NCBI GenBank assembly: GCA_016648135.1
Contig: JADDOH010024902.1
Location: forward strand, 62,001-126,000
DNA: 64,000 bases
Direction of reading: 5' to 3'
Origin: Agrypnia vestita
Taxonomy: Eukaryota; Arthropoda; Insecta; Trichoptera; Phryganeidae
Each line of letters begins with the position of its first letter. Position 1 is the stretch's first letter. A model generated the notes under the pieces. The model searched no databases, was not told the origin of the DNA, and saw only the letters and a list, made by a program, of their open reading frames with translations. This document shows positions 21,786 through 32,655 of the stretch, piece after piece. The translations under genes were made by a program, and so were the position numbers.

Positions 21786-22312
21786 CTATGCTAAAGACTG
21801 TTCAATCAAGAAAAACGTCCAAATGTAATCGAAATTTTTCATCACGAAAAATATTAACATGTGATATTTTAATGGGAATTGCCTATTTCTTGTCACAATA
21901 GCATTGGCGTCAACTTCAATTTTAGTTACTTTTAATCGCAGTGAATTCGATACGTCCAATTTATTTATGTATTTAGTCGTCTTAATAGAAGCCATGGCAG
22001 AAAATCCCACTTCACGTATGTGGTAGTGAAGGGGAGGTGGACTTCCATGGCTTCGTCAGACAATCAGGGATAAATGTCGGCAACCAAAAGCCAGAATTTT
22101 GCTAATTGCTTGCGATTAAAAGTATTTTTCATCGACGTATCATCCAATAAATCAATAAGCTCTTCACTTGCTTTTATTGACATTTTAGTTGGTATGTTGT
22201 CTTGAAATGGATTACAAATACAGTTTATCCTGTCGAACTTTTCGATCCCTTCTTCGAAGTAAGCGTTAAAGTTATTTTTCAACTCTGTTAAATGAGTGAC
22301 AATGCAGACATT
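21786..22312 (-). pseudogene. hAT transposase C-terminal domain relic (ZBED5-like)
   Basis: The minus translation runs THLTELKNNFNAYFEEGI, NPFQDNIPTKMSIKASEELI, KNTFNRKQLAKFWLLVADIY, stop, LSDEAMEVHLPFTTTYV, frameshift, GFSAMASIKTTKYINKLDVS, NSLRLKVTKIEVDANAIV. This is the order of the hAT dimerisation region in ZBED5/SCAND3-type proteins (FW......YP.LS..A...L.PF.TTY..E.GFS......K...R..LDV...LR). It has one nonsense codon and one frameshift. Confidence 0.8.
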
Positions 22313-22750
22313 ATTGCCTGCCCAACATAACTTGGTGTGCGGCAGGATTGGAACTAAAGCCCGCCCCGCCCGCACCCGGCGGTAACCCCTCGCCCTGTCA
22401 TTCAGTACAATTTTGTATTTGCTCGGGAGCTGTGACATCTTGATTAATACACTGAATTATTATGTCCAAAACAACCAAAACAGTCCGGGATGGTGCAAGA
22501 ACAATTGCCAAAGAAGTATTAAAGTTTTGCGAAGCTGAAAAAGCAAATAATGGACCGATATTACCGTCTGACAGTTTGACAGATACAGCGGCCGCCGCGG
22601 AGCGCGCTGTTACCCGACCAAATTTATATTGAAGGCTCTGACACTGGTCACCGGACATTCAGTACATTATGTATTGTGTAATAAATTTACAATCTGGCAA
22701 CTTCTGTTTCGCGGCAGGGGCGCCCTCCCTCGCACGCCAAGTTATCGTGG
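22312..22750 (+). mobile_element. TAACTTGGCGTGCG TIR element, copy 1 (in hAT)
   Basis: Starts near TGCCCAACATAACTTGGTGTGCGG and ends CTCGCACGCCAAGTTATCG, which is inverted. Siblings are at 31208-31680 and 35206-35655. An ATG-led frame at 22462 reads VRDGARTIAKEVLKFCEAEK, then ANNGPILPSDSLTD, which looks like a transposase N-terminus cut short. It interrupts the hAT transposase relic. Confidence 0.65.
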
Positions 22751-23136
22751 TGGCACTCTATATTGACATCTAGTTGTTCTTCGTTTTCTGCAATAAACAG
22801 ACAAGACGTGTTGCGCTGTATTGTGACTGCGACCCGCCTAATATTCGCTCGCTACCCACCAGTGGGTCGCGACCCATAGTTTGGGAAACACTGGCGTAGA
22901 GTATTCTACGCTTTACAAACATGCAAACTGTAGAATACTTTTGTACTGACGGTCGCGTTCAGATATACTACCGACTTATTTAATTGTCTTTAGTGTTTCG
23001 AGGGTATCTTTCTAACCTATTTTTTCCATCAGGCTCTACGAGGGAAGTTACATTCTATCGTTCTGGTGTAAAACCGTTCAGTTCTGAATAGTTATTTGAT
23101 AACTAGCTGTAACTAGCTAATATATACTTATTTATA

Positions 23137-23235
23137 TTATCTTTTTGATGGGCCACTGAGAGACCGCGGTAGCAACATGAGTTAAGTGGCAGGTTCGGGT
23201 TCGCCGGGCCGCGGTTCGAGCCCCATCTCCGGGCG
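23137..23235 (+). mobile_element. tRNA-derived SINE head
   Basis: B-box-like GCGGTTCGAGCCCCATCT preceded by an A-box-like AGCAACATGAGTTAAGTGG. An opposite-strand relative with GGTTCAAGCCCCATCT is at 44050-44200. Confidence 0.4.
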
Positions 23236-23404
23236 TTTAATTTGTTTTTTTTAGCCGTAAATTCGAACGAAACTACGGACGCTACACGAAGTCACTGACA
23301 GACAGACAACGAAATTATTGCGTTTGATGGCTTTGCTATGTATAGGTTGTGCCTATAGGGAAACCACGCTTTCAATACTAATTGACCTTATTGCGTTTTT
23401 AACG

Positions 23405-23895
23405 AAAGTGTGAGCAAATTTCACTTTTTTTTTCGTATCTTCTCTTGCGTATTTTATCAGTTTTTTTTGGAAATATATCATTTTAAAATTTATTCATCAG
23501 GTTCCATATATTTTAAATATGGATATCAAAAAGCTGAAAAACCACACAAAAAATAAAATATTTTTAAGAAAACAAGTGTTTTTTAAAACATAAATTGTAA
23601 GAAAACAAAGTGACACCTTTTAACACCTTCGAATATTATTGAAAAAAAAAAGACATCCCACGGGGCATTCAGTCATACAAGGCCCACAAAGTGGTGCGAT
23701 TTCCTTCATTTTAAAAACATCGCAGGTTCCGTAATTTATTTATTGATTTAATAATTTAATTTCTGTCACTTTAACAAGATATCCATATTTAAAATGCATG
23801 GAACCTGATGATTAAAATTTAAAATGATATATTTCTATACAAAAATGTGATAAAAAACAGAAGAGAATATGAGAAAAATTGTGAAATTTGCTTAC
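23405..23895. mobile_element. MITE with ~125-bp inverted arms
   Basis: AAATTTCACTTTTT...ATATATCATTTTAAAATTTA...CAGGTTCCATATATTTTAAA is mirrored by TTTAAAATGCATGGAACCTG...TAAAATGATATATTTC...GTGAAATTTGC. The spacer is about 220 bp; no coding. Confidence 0.7.
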
Positions 23896-24204
23896 TTTGC
23901 TGGACGATCGCCTTATGGTTTTAAATTTTTTTTTTTGCAACAACAAACACTTTATTTTATTTATTATATTTATTTATACAGTATATACATAATAACATTT
24001 TAAAAACATTATATTCCCCTTAATATGAGCCAGAACTCGAGCTTATGGGAGGAGTATTTACAAGCCAAATTAAAGTGCAAAAGCAGAAACCATTTAGAAG
24101 TAGTAATTTTTTTATACAGAAACCATTTGAGACACGTGGGCAATGTTACAATACATCGTTGTCCAAAATCGAGGATCTGACTTCTTTCTTAAACTGTTCG
24201 TATT
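23896..24204. other. No gene seen
   Basis: AT-rich; nothing recognised. Confidence 0.35.
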
Positions 24205-24591
24205 TACTCCCTTTATATTAACTCGCGGCGTCTGCTTGTCTTCTTGTCTGACGAAAAACTTTGGATCCATTTTAAACCCCTTTCCCGTGATCCAATCGAG
24301 CTGAAACTTTGCAAGCAGACTCGTGGCGACGATGAAGAAGATCCATCAAATTTTCGTTAAAAAAAATTTAAAAATTTTGGATTTTTCAAATTTTGAATGG
24401 TTTTTTCATACAACTTATTACGTTGTATGAAAATATTTCAACGCGTCTGGTAGACGCGAAATCTGATTATTGTATAATTTTGGATTTGTGGAAATTTTTT
24501 ATTACTCCCTTTCGTAGCGTCGCCCGACCGAAGCCCAACGCGTAGGTTAAGCGAAAAAAAATGTTTCAACTAGTAAATGAGAAAGGGAGTA
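24205..24591 (+). mobile_element. TACTCCCTTT TIR element, copy
   Basis: 387 bp with both ends intact. It has the same head block as copy 1, but its right part (TCTGGTAGACGCGAAATCTG) differs. A reversed-orientation CTCCCTTT lies inside it at 24504, so it may be two fused ends. Confidence 0.75.
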
Positions 24592-25370
24592 TGATAAAAA
24601 CTTGGTTTTTATGGGATACTATTTTTAGAATGTTCCTTTTTTGAAGTTTGTTTTGCGACAACAATGTATTGTGCCATTTAACTCCCAAGTTTACCTGCAT
24701 TACCTGCTTTCTGGCATAACCTTCCGAACTAAAATGTCATAATATCCAAGCCTTCTTACCTACTATAGCGTACATGTAGAGAAAATATTTCAGGTCTGAT
24801 ACTATAAAGCAAGTCTGGCGGTCGCCAGCTCTTAGTCCATGGGAGCCATGTGGTTCATGTCGACGCTCCCTAAGTACACGATGGAAGAGCTCAAGGGCCA
24901 GGGTTGAAAGGGTGAAGAATATCGCAAAACGCATCCCTGTCAGCGCCTCGTTTTACCGCAATAAATTATGGCGCCCTTATCTCTGTTATGATGTCTGAAA
25001 TACCCAGCCGTCGTAAACCAAACAGAATGTGAGGGACCAGAAATGAATACAGGGGGTGGTTCGAATTTTAAAAAACGTGTCACACGTGTAATGCCATCCC
25101 CCAGATAACGTTTTTCAGAAATATCTTTAAATAAATTAATAAAATAGGTAATATGTTAATTTAATTATTGTATACTGTTTACTGTGTGGCCTAACAGTGA
25201 AGCTGATCTGCAGTGCCTGGTATCCAGGATGTCCGATGTGATGTGATGTGATGCAGAGTGAACTTATGATGAATAATAATATTTCGAAATTTTCGTGATT
25301 AACTTTGTGGAAGTTCATTGTAAATAACTATGAATAGAACACAACGTTGTTTACTTCACATAATGACAGT
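24592..25370. other. No gene recognised; small GATGT microsatellite
   Basis: GATGTGATGTGATGTGATG at about 25231-25251. The 24760-24960 block (minus frame of 65 codons) is GC-richer and may be an old LINE tail, but I cannot show it. Confidence 0.3.
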
Positions 25371-25374
25371 TTAA

Positions 25375-25760
25375 TTAAACAAATTAATTAAAACGTTTTC
25401 GATGCTTACTGCATCATCTTCAGTAATATACTAACTTAAGACTAGAAGACATTTTATCTACTACATAGGGGCGGGAGTTGTCGGGAGCGGGGGAGGGGCA
25501 GGCGGAAAGTGAAAGTGGTTGCTGGGAGGGGCTAGTATGGTAAGAAGGGGGGATGTAATAAGTGGTGTTTGTATGTTTAAGGCCTTATCGTTATTTAGAT
25601 GAATTTCTATATTTTCCAAGATGTCCAACATCTTTCCTTTTTTGCATACATGCAACACCTCTACGTTATCATACTTGAAGTGATGTCCCTCTGATCTCAC
25701 ATGGTCTGCCATCTCTGGATTAATATTGAAATTTTTTATCCCTTTAAAATGTTCATCTAT
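25375..25760 (-). pseudogene. Penelope-like GIY-YIG endonuclease relic
   Basis: The minus frame 25461-25712 reads MADHVRSEGHHFKYDNVEVL, then HVCKKGKMLDILENIEIHL. This matches the end of the GIY-YIG domain of insect PLE/RT-endonuclease proteins (A.H....H.F.....E.LH...KG..L..LE..EI). The downstream CTGAAGATGATGCAGTAAGC and AAAACGTTTT on the minus strand are typical of what follows PLE ORFs. Confidence 0.6.
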
Positions 25761-25995
25761 TCGCGAAAGAACGTTCTTTCATCATTGTGTGTGGTGAGGG
25801 ATTAATTTACCTCACTTGCGGGGGTTGGTGTTGTGGATAGTGTGGGGGCTGTTTACTGCGGAGGTGGCGCAGGTGGGGGGGCCCGGGGGGCGGGGTCCCC
25901 CAGGAGGACCATTTTCAGCCTCCTGAATTTTCCAGGGATTTTCTCCTCGTAGCGCGACAGAGTGGTTATGGTGGGATTGGGGTGAGTAGGGGTTA
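25761..25995. other. G-rich low-complexity stretch
   Basis: GGTGGCGCAGGTGGGGGGGC and neighbours. GTGTGTGGTGAGGGAT is shared with 33815. No gene. Confidence 0.35.
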
Positions 25996-26890
25996 TTGTA
26001 AACAACGAATTATTAGAACAAGTGAATGAGTTTGTGTATTTGGGAAGTATATTTAGTAGAGACGCAAGGCTGAGAACGATATCGAAAGGAGAGTGACTGC
26101 GGGTAACAAGTTAATGGTGCTCTGAATCAAGAGCGGATCCAGCTTTGGCGTCAGGGGGGTCACATAGTCGTGGTCAAGTCACGAGAAGTTATAATTTAGG
26201 GCTGGGTCCAGGTCCACCTAGGTCCTGGACCCTTTTTTTCTTTTTCTTTTTTATTTTATTTTATTCTGTTTTTTATATTATTATTATTGTTTATATTTTG
26301 TTACATATGTGTATGATGTTAATAAAAATAATTTCCTTGCGACGGGAGCTGTGAATGGTTGTGTTTGCGGCCGTGCCCCCTCGCAAAAGTTTATACGACC
26401 CGAGCGAGGGAGCATGCTCCTGCATTGTAGTTGAAGAAAAATGCAACCTGGAGACGATTGAGTAGGACCGATATGGAAGCTTTTGCTCTTAGAACGGTCC
26501 TGGGTAAGCGGTGGGTACCATTCACCATTCACAGGTCCTGGACCCAGCCCAGGGGGGTTCATGACCCCATGACCCCCCCTGGATCAACCCTTGCTCTGAA
26601 TACCATTATGGCCAATAAGAATCTGTCAAAAGAAGCAATACGTACCTTAACATAATGGCGTTCTAGTGCCAACTCTGATGCATGGAAGTGAAGCCTGAAG
26701 AATTGGCAAAAAAGGAATGAAAGTAGACTGAATGCGGTCACTAAAGCGCTCGTGTGAAAAATCTTTGGTCGATAGAAATGTGGAATGAAAGTGAGGAATG
26801 AACAAATTAGAAGTGAATTTAATGCTGGCTGTAGTGTAGTAGACAGAATAAAGAAAGTAATTCTGAGTTAGTTTGGTCATCTAGAACGTA
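25996..26890 (+). pseudogene. LINE reverse-transcriptase relic split by a MITE
   Basis: The plus strand reads FVYLGSIFSRDA (26034-26070), an RRVTAGNKLM block, then after the insertion NTIMANKNLSKEAIRT, a VLVPTLMHGSE-like block, VVDRIKKVILS and FGHLERMN. These blocks are in the right order for the RT C-terminus of the LINE whose tails litter the window. Frameshifts and stops are frequent. Confidence 0.7.
26128..26592. mobile_element. hAT-type MITE inside LINE relic
   Basis: Flanked by identical GCTCTGAAT at 26119-26127 and 26593-26601. The ends are AAGAGCGGATCCA / TGGATCAACCCTT, with larger inverted blocks inside (GGCTGGGTCCAGG ... CCTGGACCCAGCC). Removing it restores the continuity of the LINE reading. 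Confidence 0.75.
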
Positions 26891-27045
26891 TGAACGTATC
26901 CATATTATAGGGTATGTTAATGTAAATATGTACCTTATTATGGATATTATATTAATAATAGACTGTAGAATATTAAATGTAATATATCAGTTAATTAATA
27001 TACGGGGATGTCATATTAAGTAACTTAAGAAATAGATAAATAAAT
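26891..27045 (+). repeat. LINE 3' UTR tail
   Basis: Matches 1340-1500 (TATATTAATAATAGACTGTA...AAGTAACTTAAGAAATAGA) and ends in (AAAT)n. Confidence 0.55.
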
Positions 27046-27074
27046 AAATCCCGTCTCTCGCTAGTTTAAATGCA

Positions 27075-27420
27075 TACAAAGTCGAGTCCGTATTTTACCA
27101 ATGGCGGACAATCGATCTGTCAGAGGTCTCGGGAGTTTTTTGTTTCCCTCGCCACGGGGAGAAGGTGCACGGGACGCAGGATGCAGGCTGCACAAAGCGG
27201 CTGGATGGAAGTTTATATTCTCTTTTCTATGATGGAAGTGTTCCCGGGCCGTTGAGAGACACACGGCCGCCGGGAACCGGAGCAGTTAGAGCTGTCATCG
27301 CCCGCTCGGCCATCTTGGGACAGGCGCGTCAAACTTACGTGGCGGCGAGAGCTAACGAACGCTTGAACGTTTCAAAGCAAAAACTACCAATTACAACCGA
27401 AAACTACATCATTTCGTAAA
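27075..27420. other. GC/CpG-rich island of unknown function
   Basis: A second composition island (GGCCGCCGGGAACCGGAGCA, GTGGCGGCGAGAGC). Overlapping open frames on both strands, none recognisable. It could be a non-coding first exon or promoter. Confidence 0.35.
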
Positions 27421-27659
27421 GAGGCAACGCTTTAGAATTATAAAAATTTATAAGCTCGAAGTTACATTTTTAAGCAAGACAAAGGTTTTAAAACTGAAAC
27501 CGCGGCATCAGATTGTAGGTGTACCAACAAATTTACGCTAGTTCATGTCTATAGGTATTTTGGTGATCTGTGGCCCTACGAATTCGTTTTTATTGACATA
27601 TATGCATATACTGTGATCGCTTTTAGTAGGCACTATGGCTAGTTTTTAGTTTTATTTAT

Positions 27660-28400
27660 TAAATCTGTACCTATAAAACTCAATGTCTGTCTGTCTGTTT
27701 GTTCTTTATACAAATCTACACCGTTTGTCCGATTCGATTCAAATTTTGCAAACTTGTGCTTTAGGACTCGGCGGGTATCATAGGCAACATTTCCCTTCTA
27801 TTCTTTTACCCCTTCCCCTACCCCTAAACAGGCGCGTGGAGTGGGAAAATTTAAGCATGACTTTTTTGTAGACGTATATTTTGGAAAAAAAATAGAAATC
27901 AAATATTTATGCTACAGATTTTAATGATATATCAAAATATGAATATTATGGAAACAATTGTGATAGAAATATTACGAAATGTAGGTTGTATTCCTATTTT
28001 TTTTTCCAAATAATTGATTACGTAAAAGTCATGCTGCGATGTTTCCAATGTACGCCTCTGCCCCACATATATTTTCGATACAAATCGGTACCGTTCGACC
28101 GATCGGACTCAAAATTTGTAAACTTATTCTTTAGGACTCGATGGGTAACATAGGCGACATTTCTCCCCTATTCTTTTACTCCATCCCCTCCCCCTGATAT
28201 ATTTTCGATGCAAATCTGTACCAGTCGACCGATCGGACTCAAAATTTGCAAACTTATTCATTAGGACTCGGCGGATAACGTAGGTGACGTTTCCTATTTC
28301 CCCTTTTACCCTTTCCCCTTCCCCTGATACATTTTCGTTTGCAAATCTATACCGTTCGAATCGATCCTTTGTTTCCCTTCTAATCCTTAACCCGAACTAC
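27660..28400. repeat. Degenerate ~125-bp tandem repeat array
   Basis: The unit CAAATCTGTACCGTTCGACC...TTTAGGACTCGGCGGGTAAC...CTTTTACCCCTTCCCC occurs at about 27705, 28078, 28210 and (partial) 28338. The first unit is separated from the rest by a MITE (27828-28062). No coding. Confidence 0.7.
27828..28062. mobile_element. MITE GGGGCGTGCA family, copy 1
   Basis: Long inverted ends: GGCGCGTGGAGTGGGAAAAT...AGCATGACTTTTTTGTA against TACGTAAAAGTCATGCT...ATTGGAAACATCGCA-type sequence. A sister copy is at 55184-55392 with the same interior (AGAAATCAAATATTTATGCT). Confidence 0.7.
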
Positions 28401-28700
28401 GAACAGCTAGTCCTTTATATTAACTTCACCGCCTGTCTTTATTTGCTGATTTGGCTTACTCAACGTTTTGGTTTTCCGCGCGGAGACGTAATACGTTTTG
28501 ATTACGACCCGTATGTTTGAGACCCATGGGGTAGTCTAGCCGCTCGTTCAGCTTCCATTTTCAGGCCATACCGAACTTTTAGCCATCTAGGGGATGCGTA
28601 CCAATTGTACCTACCTACAGTTATTGGAATTTTCGAGTTGATTGTCACGTCACTATACCACTCACCAATGATCCATGCACACGGTGAGTAAAAAGAAAAA
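28401..28700. other. No gene seen
   Basis: Mixed composition, with CTCAACGTTTTGGTTTTCCG and CATGGGGTAGTCTAGCCGCT; nothing recognised. Confidence 0.3.
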
Positions 28701-28701
28701 C

Positions 28702-29290
28702 GAGCGAGCCTTACAGCAGTCGCATATGATGTGTAACATTTGACATCTCACAATTAAACATATCAATTGAGCTGCGACAGAAATTAACATCAAAATTTTA
28801 GAAAGCTAATACCTATATATTTCGTCATAATCGTAGCACAACGACGCATGTGATTTTTCTCAAGTTTGCAGGAGAGCAGTTTGAAGTTTTATTTGCATAA
28901 AGACACTTTATGTCATAGCTCGATAACTACAAAAGATTTTCCTTTGAAACTTGGGTTAGTTATTTAAAGTATACCTTCCAAACCTCAAATATAGTCAGCG
29001 CAGTACAACGACGTTTTTACACATGCTGCATTGTTCTATGATCGCAAATCAGAACCGTCGTTATACCGATTTTGTATAACTGCGGTTAAATTAGTGAGGA
29101 AAATACACTATTTATATACCATTAGATGGCTTCTTTTTTTCACTTTTTAACGATTCCAAAAAGTCAATATGGAACTTTTTGCACATCCTTCATGACGATT
29201 TATTAATTAGTAAATACAAGTAAAGAAAATGTATGTGCATTTATTTATTATTGAATTTTTCCCACGTACTGAATTGCATTTTGCTTGCAT
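28702..29290 (-). repeat. Dispersed repeat R1, inverted and interrupted copy
   Basis: 28730-28810 (GTAACATTTGACATCTCACA) and 29205-29290 (AAGTAAAGAAAATGTATGTG) are the two ends of the reverse complement of 3300-3515. They are separated by about 390 bp of unrelated sequence. Confidence 0.55.
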
Positions 29291-30185
29291 ACAAAAAAAA
29301 AATGAAACAGTAAAAACATAATTCGATCACCACAATATCACATTTATGAAAATGATCACAATTATTTTATGAAAAATACATCAGCAAATAGAAAATACAT
29401 AAACAATCGTAATTTGTACAATTGCATTTCGTTAATAACAGCGCCCGGAGCACACGCAATTTTCATAACACCATGAACAACTTATAAGAATTGCTATTGG
29501 TTAAATATTGTTTGGAAATCTACCATCTTAGCTTTTGATTGGTGCATTCCGTTGCATTCTAAAGTTTCACTCTCTCCACGCTTGAAGTAGTGTAACGTCT
29601 AAAAAATTATTTATAAGATTATTTCGGTGTCAATTATTTGATGAGATTTAAGAAGTTTTGTTATGTAATCTAAATATAATTATTTCGTCGTCAGTCGGTA
29701 AATTCGTAACTTGCTGGAATTACAAATTTAGATAATTAGAGTGTGACACGCAGTCAGCGTGCGGCCCAGCACGGTCTTGACATTTTATATTAATTATTTT
29801 ATTATATTTAGTAAAACTAAAGTCAATTTAAAAAACAAATGTTTTTTGATTCCCGAATTTCCAGCTTCAAAAACCTGTAATTATTATGTCCCGCGTTGTT
29901 CACGGGTTAGAGTGCTTCTTGTTCTCACTGCACGCCCCTACTATTTAGTAACTCGAGCAAAATCAATATACGGAATCTCCACACATTGTCCCATCAACGT
30001 GACGCAATTATGTATTACATTGAATGCTGTTTGTTCCAAATTTTGCTCAATTGCACGAGAGGACCCTGAGGAAAACACAGTCATACTTCTGCACATCTGG
30101 AAGTCTTAGCCACTCCCAGCCTGGACCAAAAGTAACAAACATTGTTACTCTTTCGGGACCAAAACAAAGGTTATTTTTTATTTTT
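29291..30185. other. No gene recognised
   Basis: The 116-codon plus frame 29759-30109 has no recognisable motif. The stretch with GTGTGACACGCAGTCAGCGT may be retroelement 5' sequence. Confidence 0.3.
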
Positions 30186-30280
30186 TTATTTAACACTCTA
30201 TAGCAACGATATAATAAACTGTAGATACGTTACAAGCGTGAAATCGTGACAAGTCAAAAAGAAGGTACCTAATCGCCTTA

Positions 30281-30425
30281 GGGCCGGTTGTTTCAAGTTG
30301 GATTAAAGTAAGCGTTCTCTTAAAGCATAGATTTTTACGTTCTCCACCAATCAGACGACCCGTTTTCGTAAAAATCTATGCTTTTATCAACCGCTTACTT
30401 TGATCGAATTTGAAACAACCGGGCC
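30281..30425. mobile_element. TTA-target palindromic MITE, unit 1
   Basis: 145 bp, starting GGGCCGGTTGTTTCAAG and ending TTGAAACAACCGGGCC. Almost the whole length is inverted-repeat arms (AAAGCATAGATTTTTACG / CGTAAAAATCTATGC). Flanked by TTA. The 3-bp TTA target fits PIF/Harbinger-type MITEs. Confidence 0.85.
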
Positions 30426-30428
30426 TTA

Positions 30429-30573
30429 GGGCCGGTTGTTTCATGTTGGATTAAAGTAAGTGTTGTTTTAAAGCATAGATTTTTACGTTCTCCACCAATC
30501 AGACGATCCGTTTTCGTAAAAATCTGTGCTTTGATCGACCGCTTACTTTGATCCAACTTGAAACAACCGGCCC
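30429..30573. mobile_element. TTA-target palindromic MITE, unit 2
   Basis: 145 bp, about 90% identical by eye to unit 1 and in the same orientation, separated only by the shared TTA and followed by TTA at 30574-30576. Confidence 0.85.
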
Positions 30574-30820
30574 TTACTTGCACTCGTAATCGAACTGACC
30601 TTTGTGATTGGACGCGACGGCACCCCGAAAAAAGAGTCCGGGGGAAAAAGGAACACAGTATCGTTCACTATTGTAAGAATGAGTATGTTATTTTAGTCAC
30701 TGTGACTTCAAATTACCTGATTTGTACGTGATTACTTGATTATGTGATTTGTTGTATCTTTCAATGCAGTATTTGCTACATATGAAAGTCGGCTAGTATG
30801 GGAATAACGTGTATATTTTA

Positions 30821-31205
30821 TAACACTGCTCTACAGGGCATTTATATGCAATAAAGTTAGGGTATTACAATATTAAGCAATAACACAAACTACGGTAGGT
30901 ACTATTTAGTAGCTAAGCAAAATTTTGTTCAGATCGGTCAGATTAAAGGGATTATATAGAGAACAGACGGGTTAACATTAAATTCATATTCATACCAGCT
31001 GTCAGTGAAATGTTGTTTTTTAAACGAAAGCCGTTTTTATTTAGATGCAAAATTTAGTCCAGGCAGTAGGAAGATTAGATTATCCCAGGGTACCTTTGAA
31101 ACATTTCATCATTGACGCTCTTCTCAGCTTCAACATTTTAGACTGTTTAAAAAAATCTAATTAGTATGTAAAGTAGCAGGCAATGGGTAATAGTTAATCG
31201 CAGAC
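30821..31205. other. No gene seen
   Basis: AT-rich; nothing recognised. Confidence 0.35.
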
Positions 31206-31207
31206 AC

Positions 31208-31680
31208 TAATATTGCTTGCCCAACGTAACTTGGCGTGCGGCGACTTTGGAACTAAAGCCCGCCCCGCCCGCACCCGGCGGTAACCCCTCGCCCTGTAAT
31301 TCAGTACAATTTTGTATTTGCTCGGGAGCTGTGACATCTTGATTACCAATATACACTGAATTATTATGTCCAAAACATCCTAAACAGTCCGGGATGGTGC
31401 AAGAACAATTGCCAATGAAGTATTAAAGTTTTGCGAAGCTGAAAAAGCAAATAATGGACCGATATTACCGTTTGACAGATTGACAGATAGAGCGGCCGCC
31501 ATTACTGTTTCGTTTCTTTAGTGTTGCCTGACCAAATTTCTGTTAAAGGCTCTGACACCGGTCACCGGACATTCTGTACATTATGTATTGTGTAATAAAT
31601 TTACACCCTGACAACTTCTGTTACGCGACAGGGACGCCCTCCCTCGCACTCCAATTTATAGTGGTACGTCTACAGCCGCG
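31208..31680 (+). mobile_element. TAACTTGGCGTGCG TIR element, copy 2
   Basis: Head TTGCCCAACGTAACTTGGCG and tail CCTCGCACTCCAATTTATAG. It contains the same truncated transposase-like frame (GCAAGAACAATTGCCAATGA...GAAGTATTAAAGTTTTGCGA) with an early stop after the ERAAA-like stretch. Confidence 0.7.
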
Positions 31681-32045
31681 TATCGTTATCGGCACTATCG
31701 GCCGCGCAGCGGACAGTAGGTAAGTATGGCCACCCGCAGGGCCCAACAATTTTATCCTAAATCGTCTTAATGCTATTAGAGCGTCTGTCAGATAAGAATG
31801 CCAAAACTAACACATAAACAAATAATTTGTGTAAAATGCAGGTATGTAAATGTGTTAGTAGAAATCGAATAATTGATTGGTTAAAGTCATTTCGTGACCA
31901 TAGCATTTCGGACTAGCAATAAACCTTTTAGTACGTACCCAGCCCTCGGGGCGGGCGCACGTTTGTTTGTTAAAGAAAAATACGGTGACCATATCTGAAG
32001 CCACCCTGAAGTAGGTACCATGTCGGCTAATATGTTTACGTAAAA

Positions 32046-32402
32046 GTGTTTTCAGGGAATTCGCTCTCGATAAGCTGTTCATCGAAAGTCTACGTGATAT
32101 ATTACGGCTTTCGCCACAGACTTACCTACCCAGACTTTAATGTGATAGAAAAAAAATGGTCAATCATTAATGGGCACGGATGGTCTGACATAAATGTCGG
32201 CATGACGATGAGTCCTGTCGAAAAATTGATCAAAGAAAAGGTGTCGTCAGGCATTAGCATTGAGTGGAGTAATATCTGCAGTCATATATGAAAAATAGAA
32301 TGCCAATATTGGCATGCATTTGACGATTTCACCGATAAAAACGGTCTAATTTTCATTGTGTTTGATAACGAAAAAGATGGCACGTCTGATTGCGATGCGT
32401 AG
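32046..32402 (+). pseudogene. DDE (IS630/Tc1-type) transposase C-terminal relic
   Basis: The frame reads FRHRLTYPDFNVIEKKWS, then NVGMTMSPVEKLIKEKVSSG, ISIEWSNICSHI, a TGA stop, then KIECQYWHAFDDFTDKNGL and FIVFDNEKDGTSDCDA to TAG. This follows the last part of DDE_3 transposases: L.P....N.IE..W (the E is the third catalytic residue position), an E.W..C.H..K.E..YW block and an acidic tail. A single nonsense codon interrupts it. The N-terminal two thirds are absent. Confidence 0.55.
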
Positions 32403-32655
32403 TTATAATTTTTTAGATTCATTTAAATATTTTTGTTTTATGTTGTCAATTTTTCCTAGTTAATACCTACACTTATTTTCCCATTTTCAATACATTTTTT
32501 TAGTATTTAGATTTTTATATTATTTAATAAAGTCTATAAATCGAATTATTTTATTAAGTGTTCCGTTGCCCTGAATCTAAATTTTTGAACATGATTTAAA
32601 AAATATATGTAGGTACGCGGTAATGTTAGAAAGAAAATCAAATATTTTGCATTTT

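Larger units (their letters stand above)
20878..22893 (-). mobile_element. hAT (ZBED/SCAND3-like) element, perfect 8-bp target duplication
   Basis: Ends CAGCGGTTCCTAAAG and GTTTGGGAAACACTG are imperfect inverted repeats flanked by identical GCGTAGAG at 20870-20877 and 22894-22901. The 2-kb interior holds the transposase C-terminus (minus), a LINE fragment near the left end and a shorter TIR element at 22312-22750. This is at least three transposition events in one locus. Confidence 0.85.
30190..30820 (+). repeat. Dispersed repeat R2 with two MITE insertions
   Basis: Aligns with 57487-57810 on both sides of the MITE pair (left CGATATAATAAACTGTAGAT, right AACACAGTATCGTTCACTAT). The 57.5-kb copy has no MITEs and shows the single TTA target. 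Confidence 0.75.

Noticed and set aside
27660..28400. CRISPR-like spacing of ~125-bp units
   Set aside because: Units are contiguous degenerate copies without unique spacers, so it is a tandem repeat.
29759..30109. 116-codon plus-strand open frame
   Set aside because: No motif, no splice or promoter context, and AT-rich composition in part; length is expected by chance in 64 kb.
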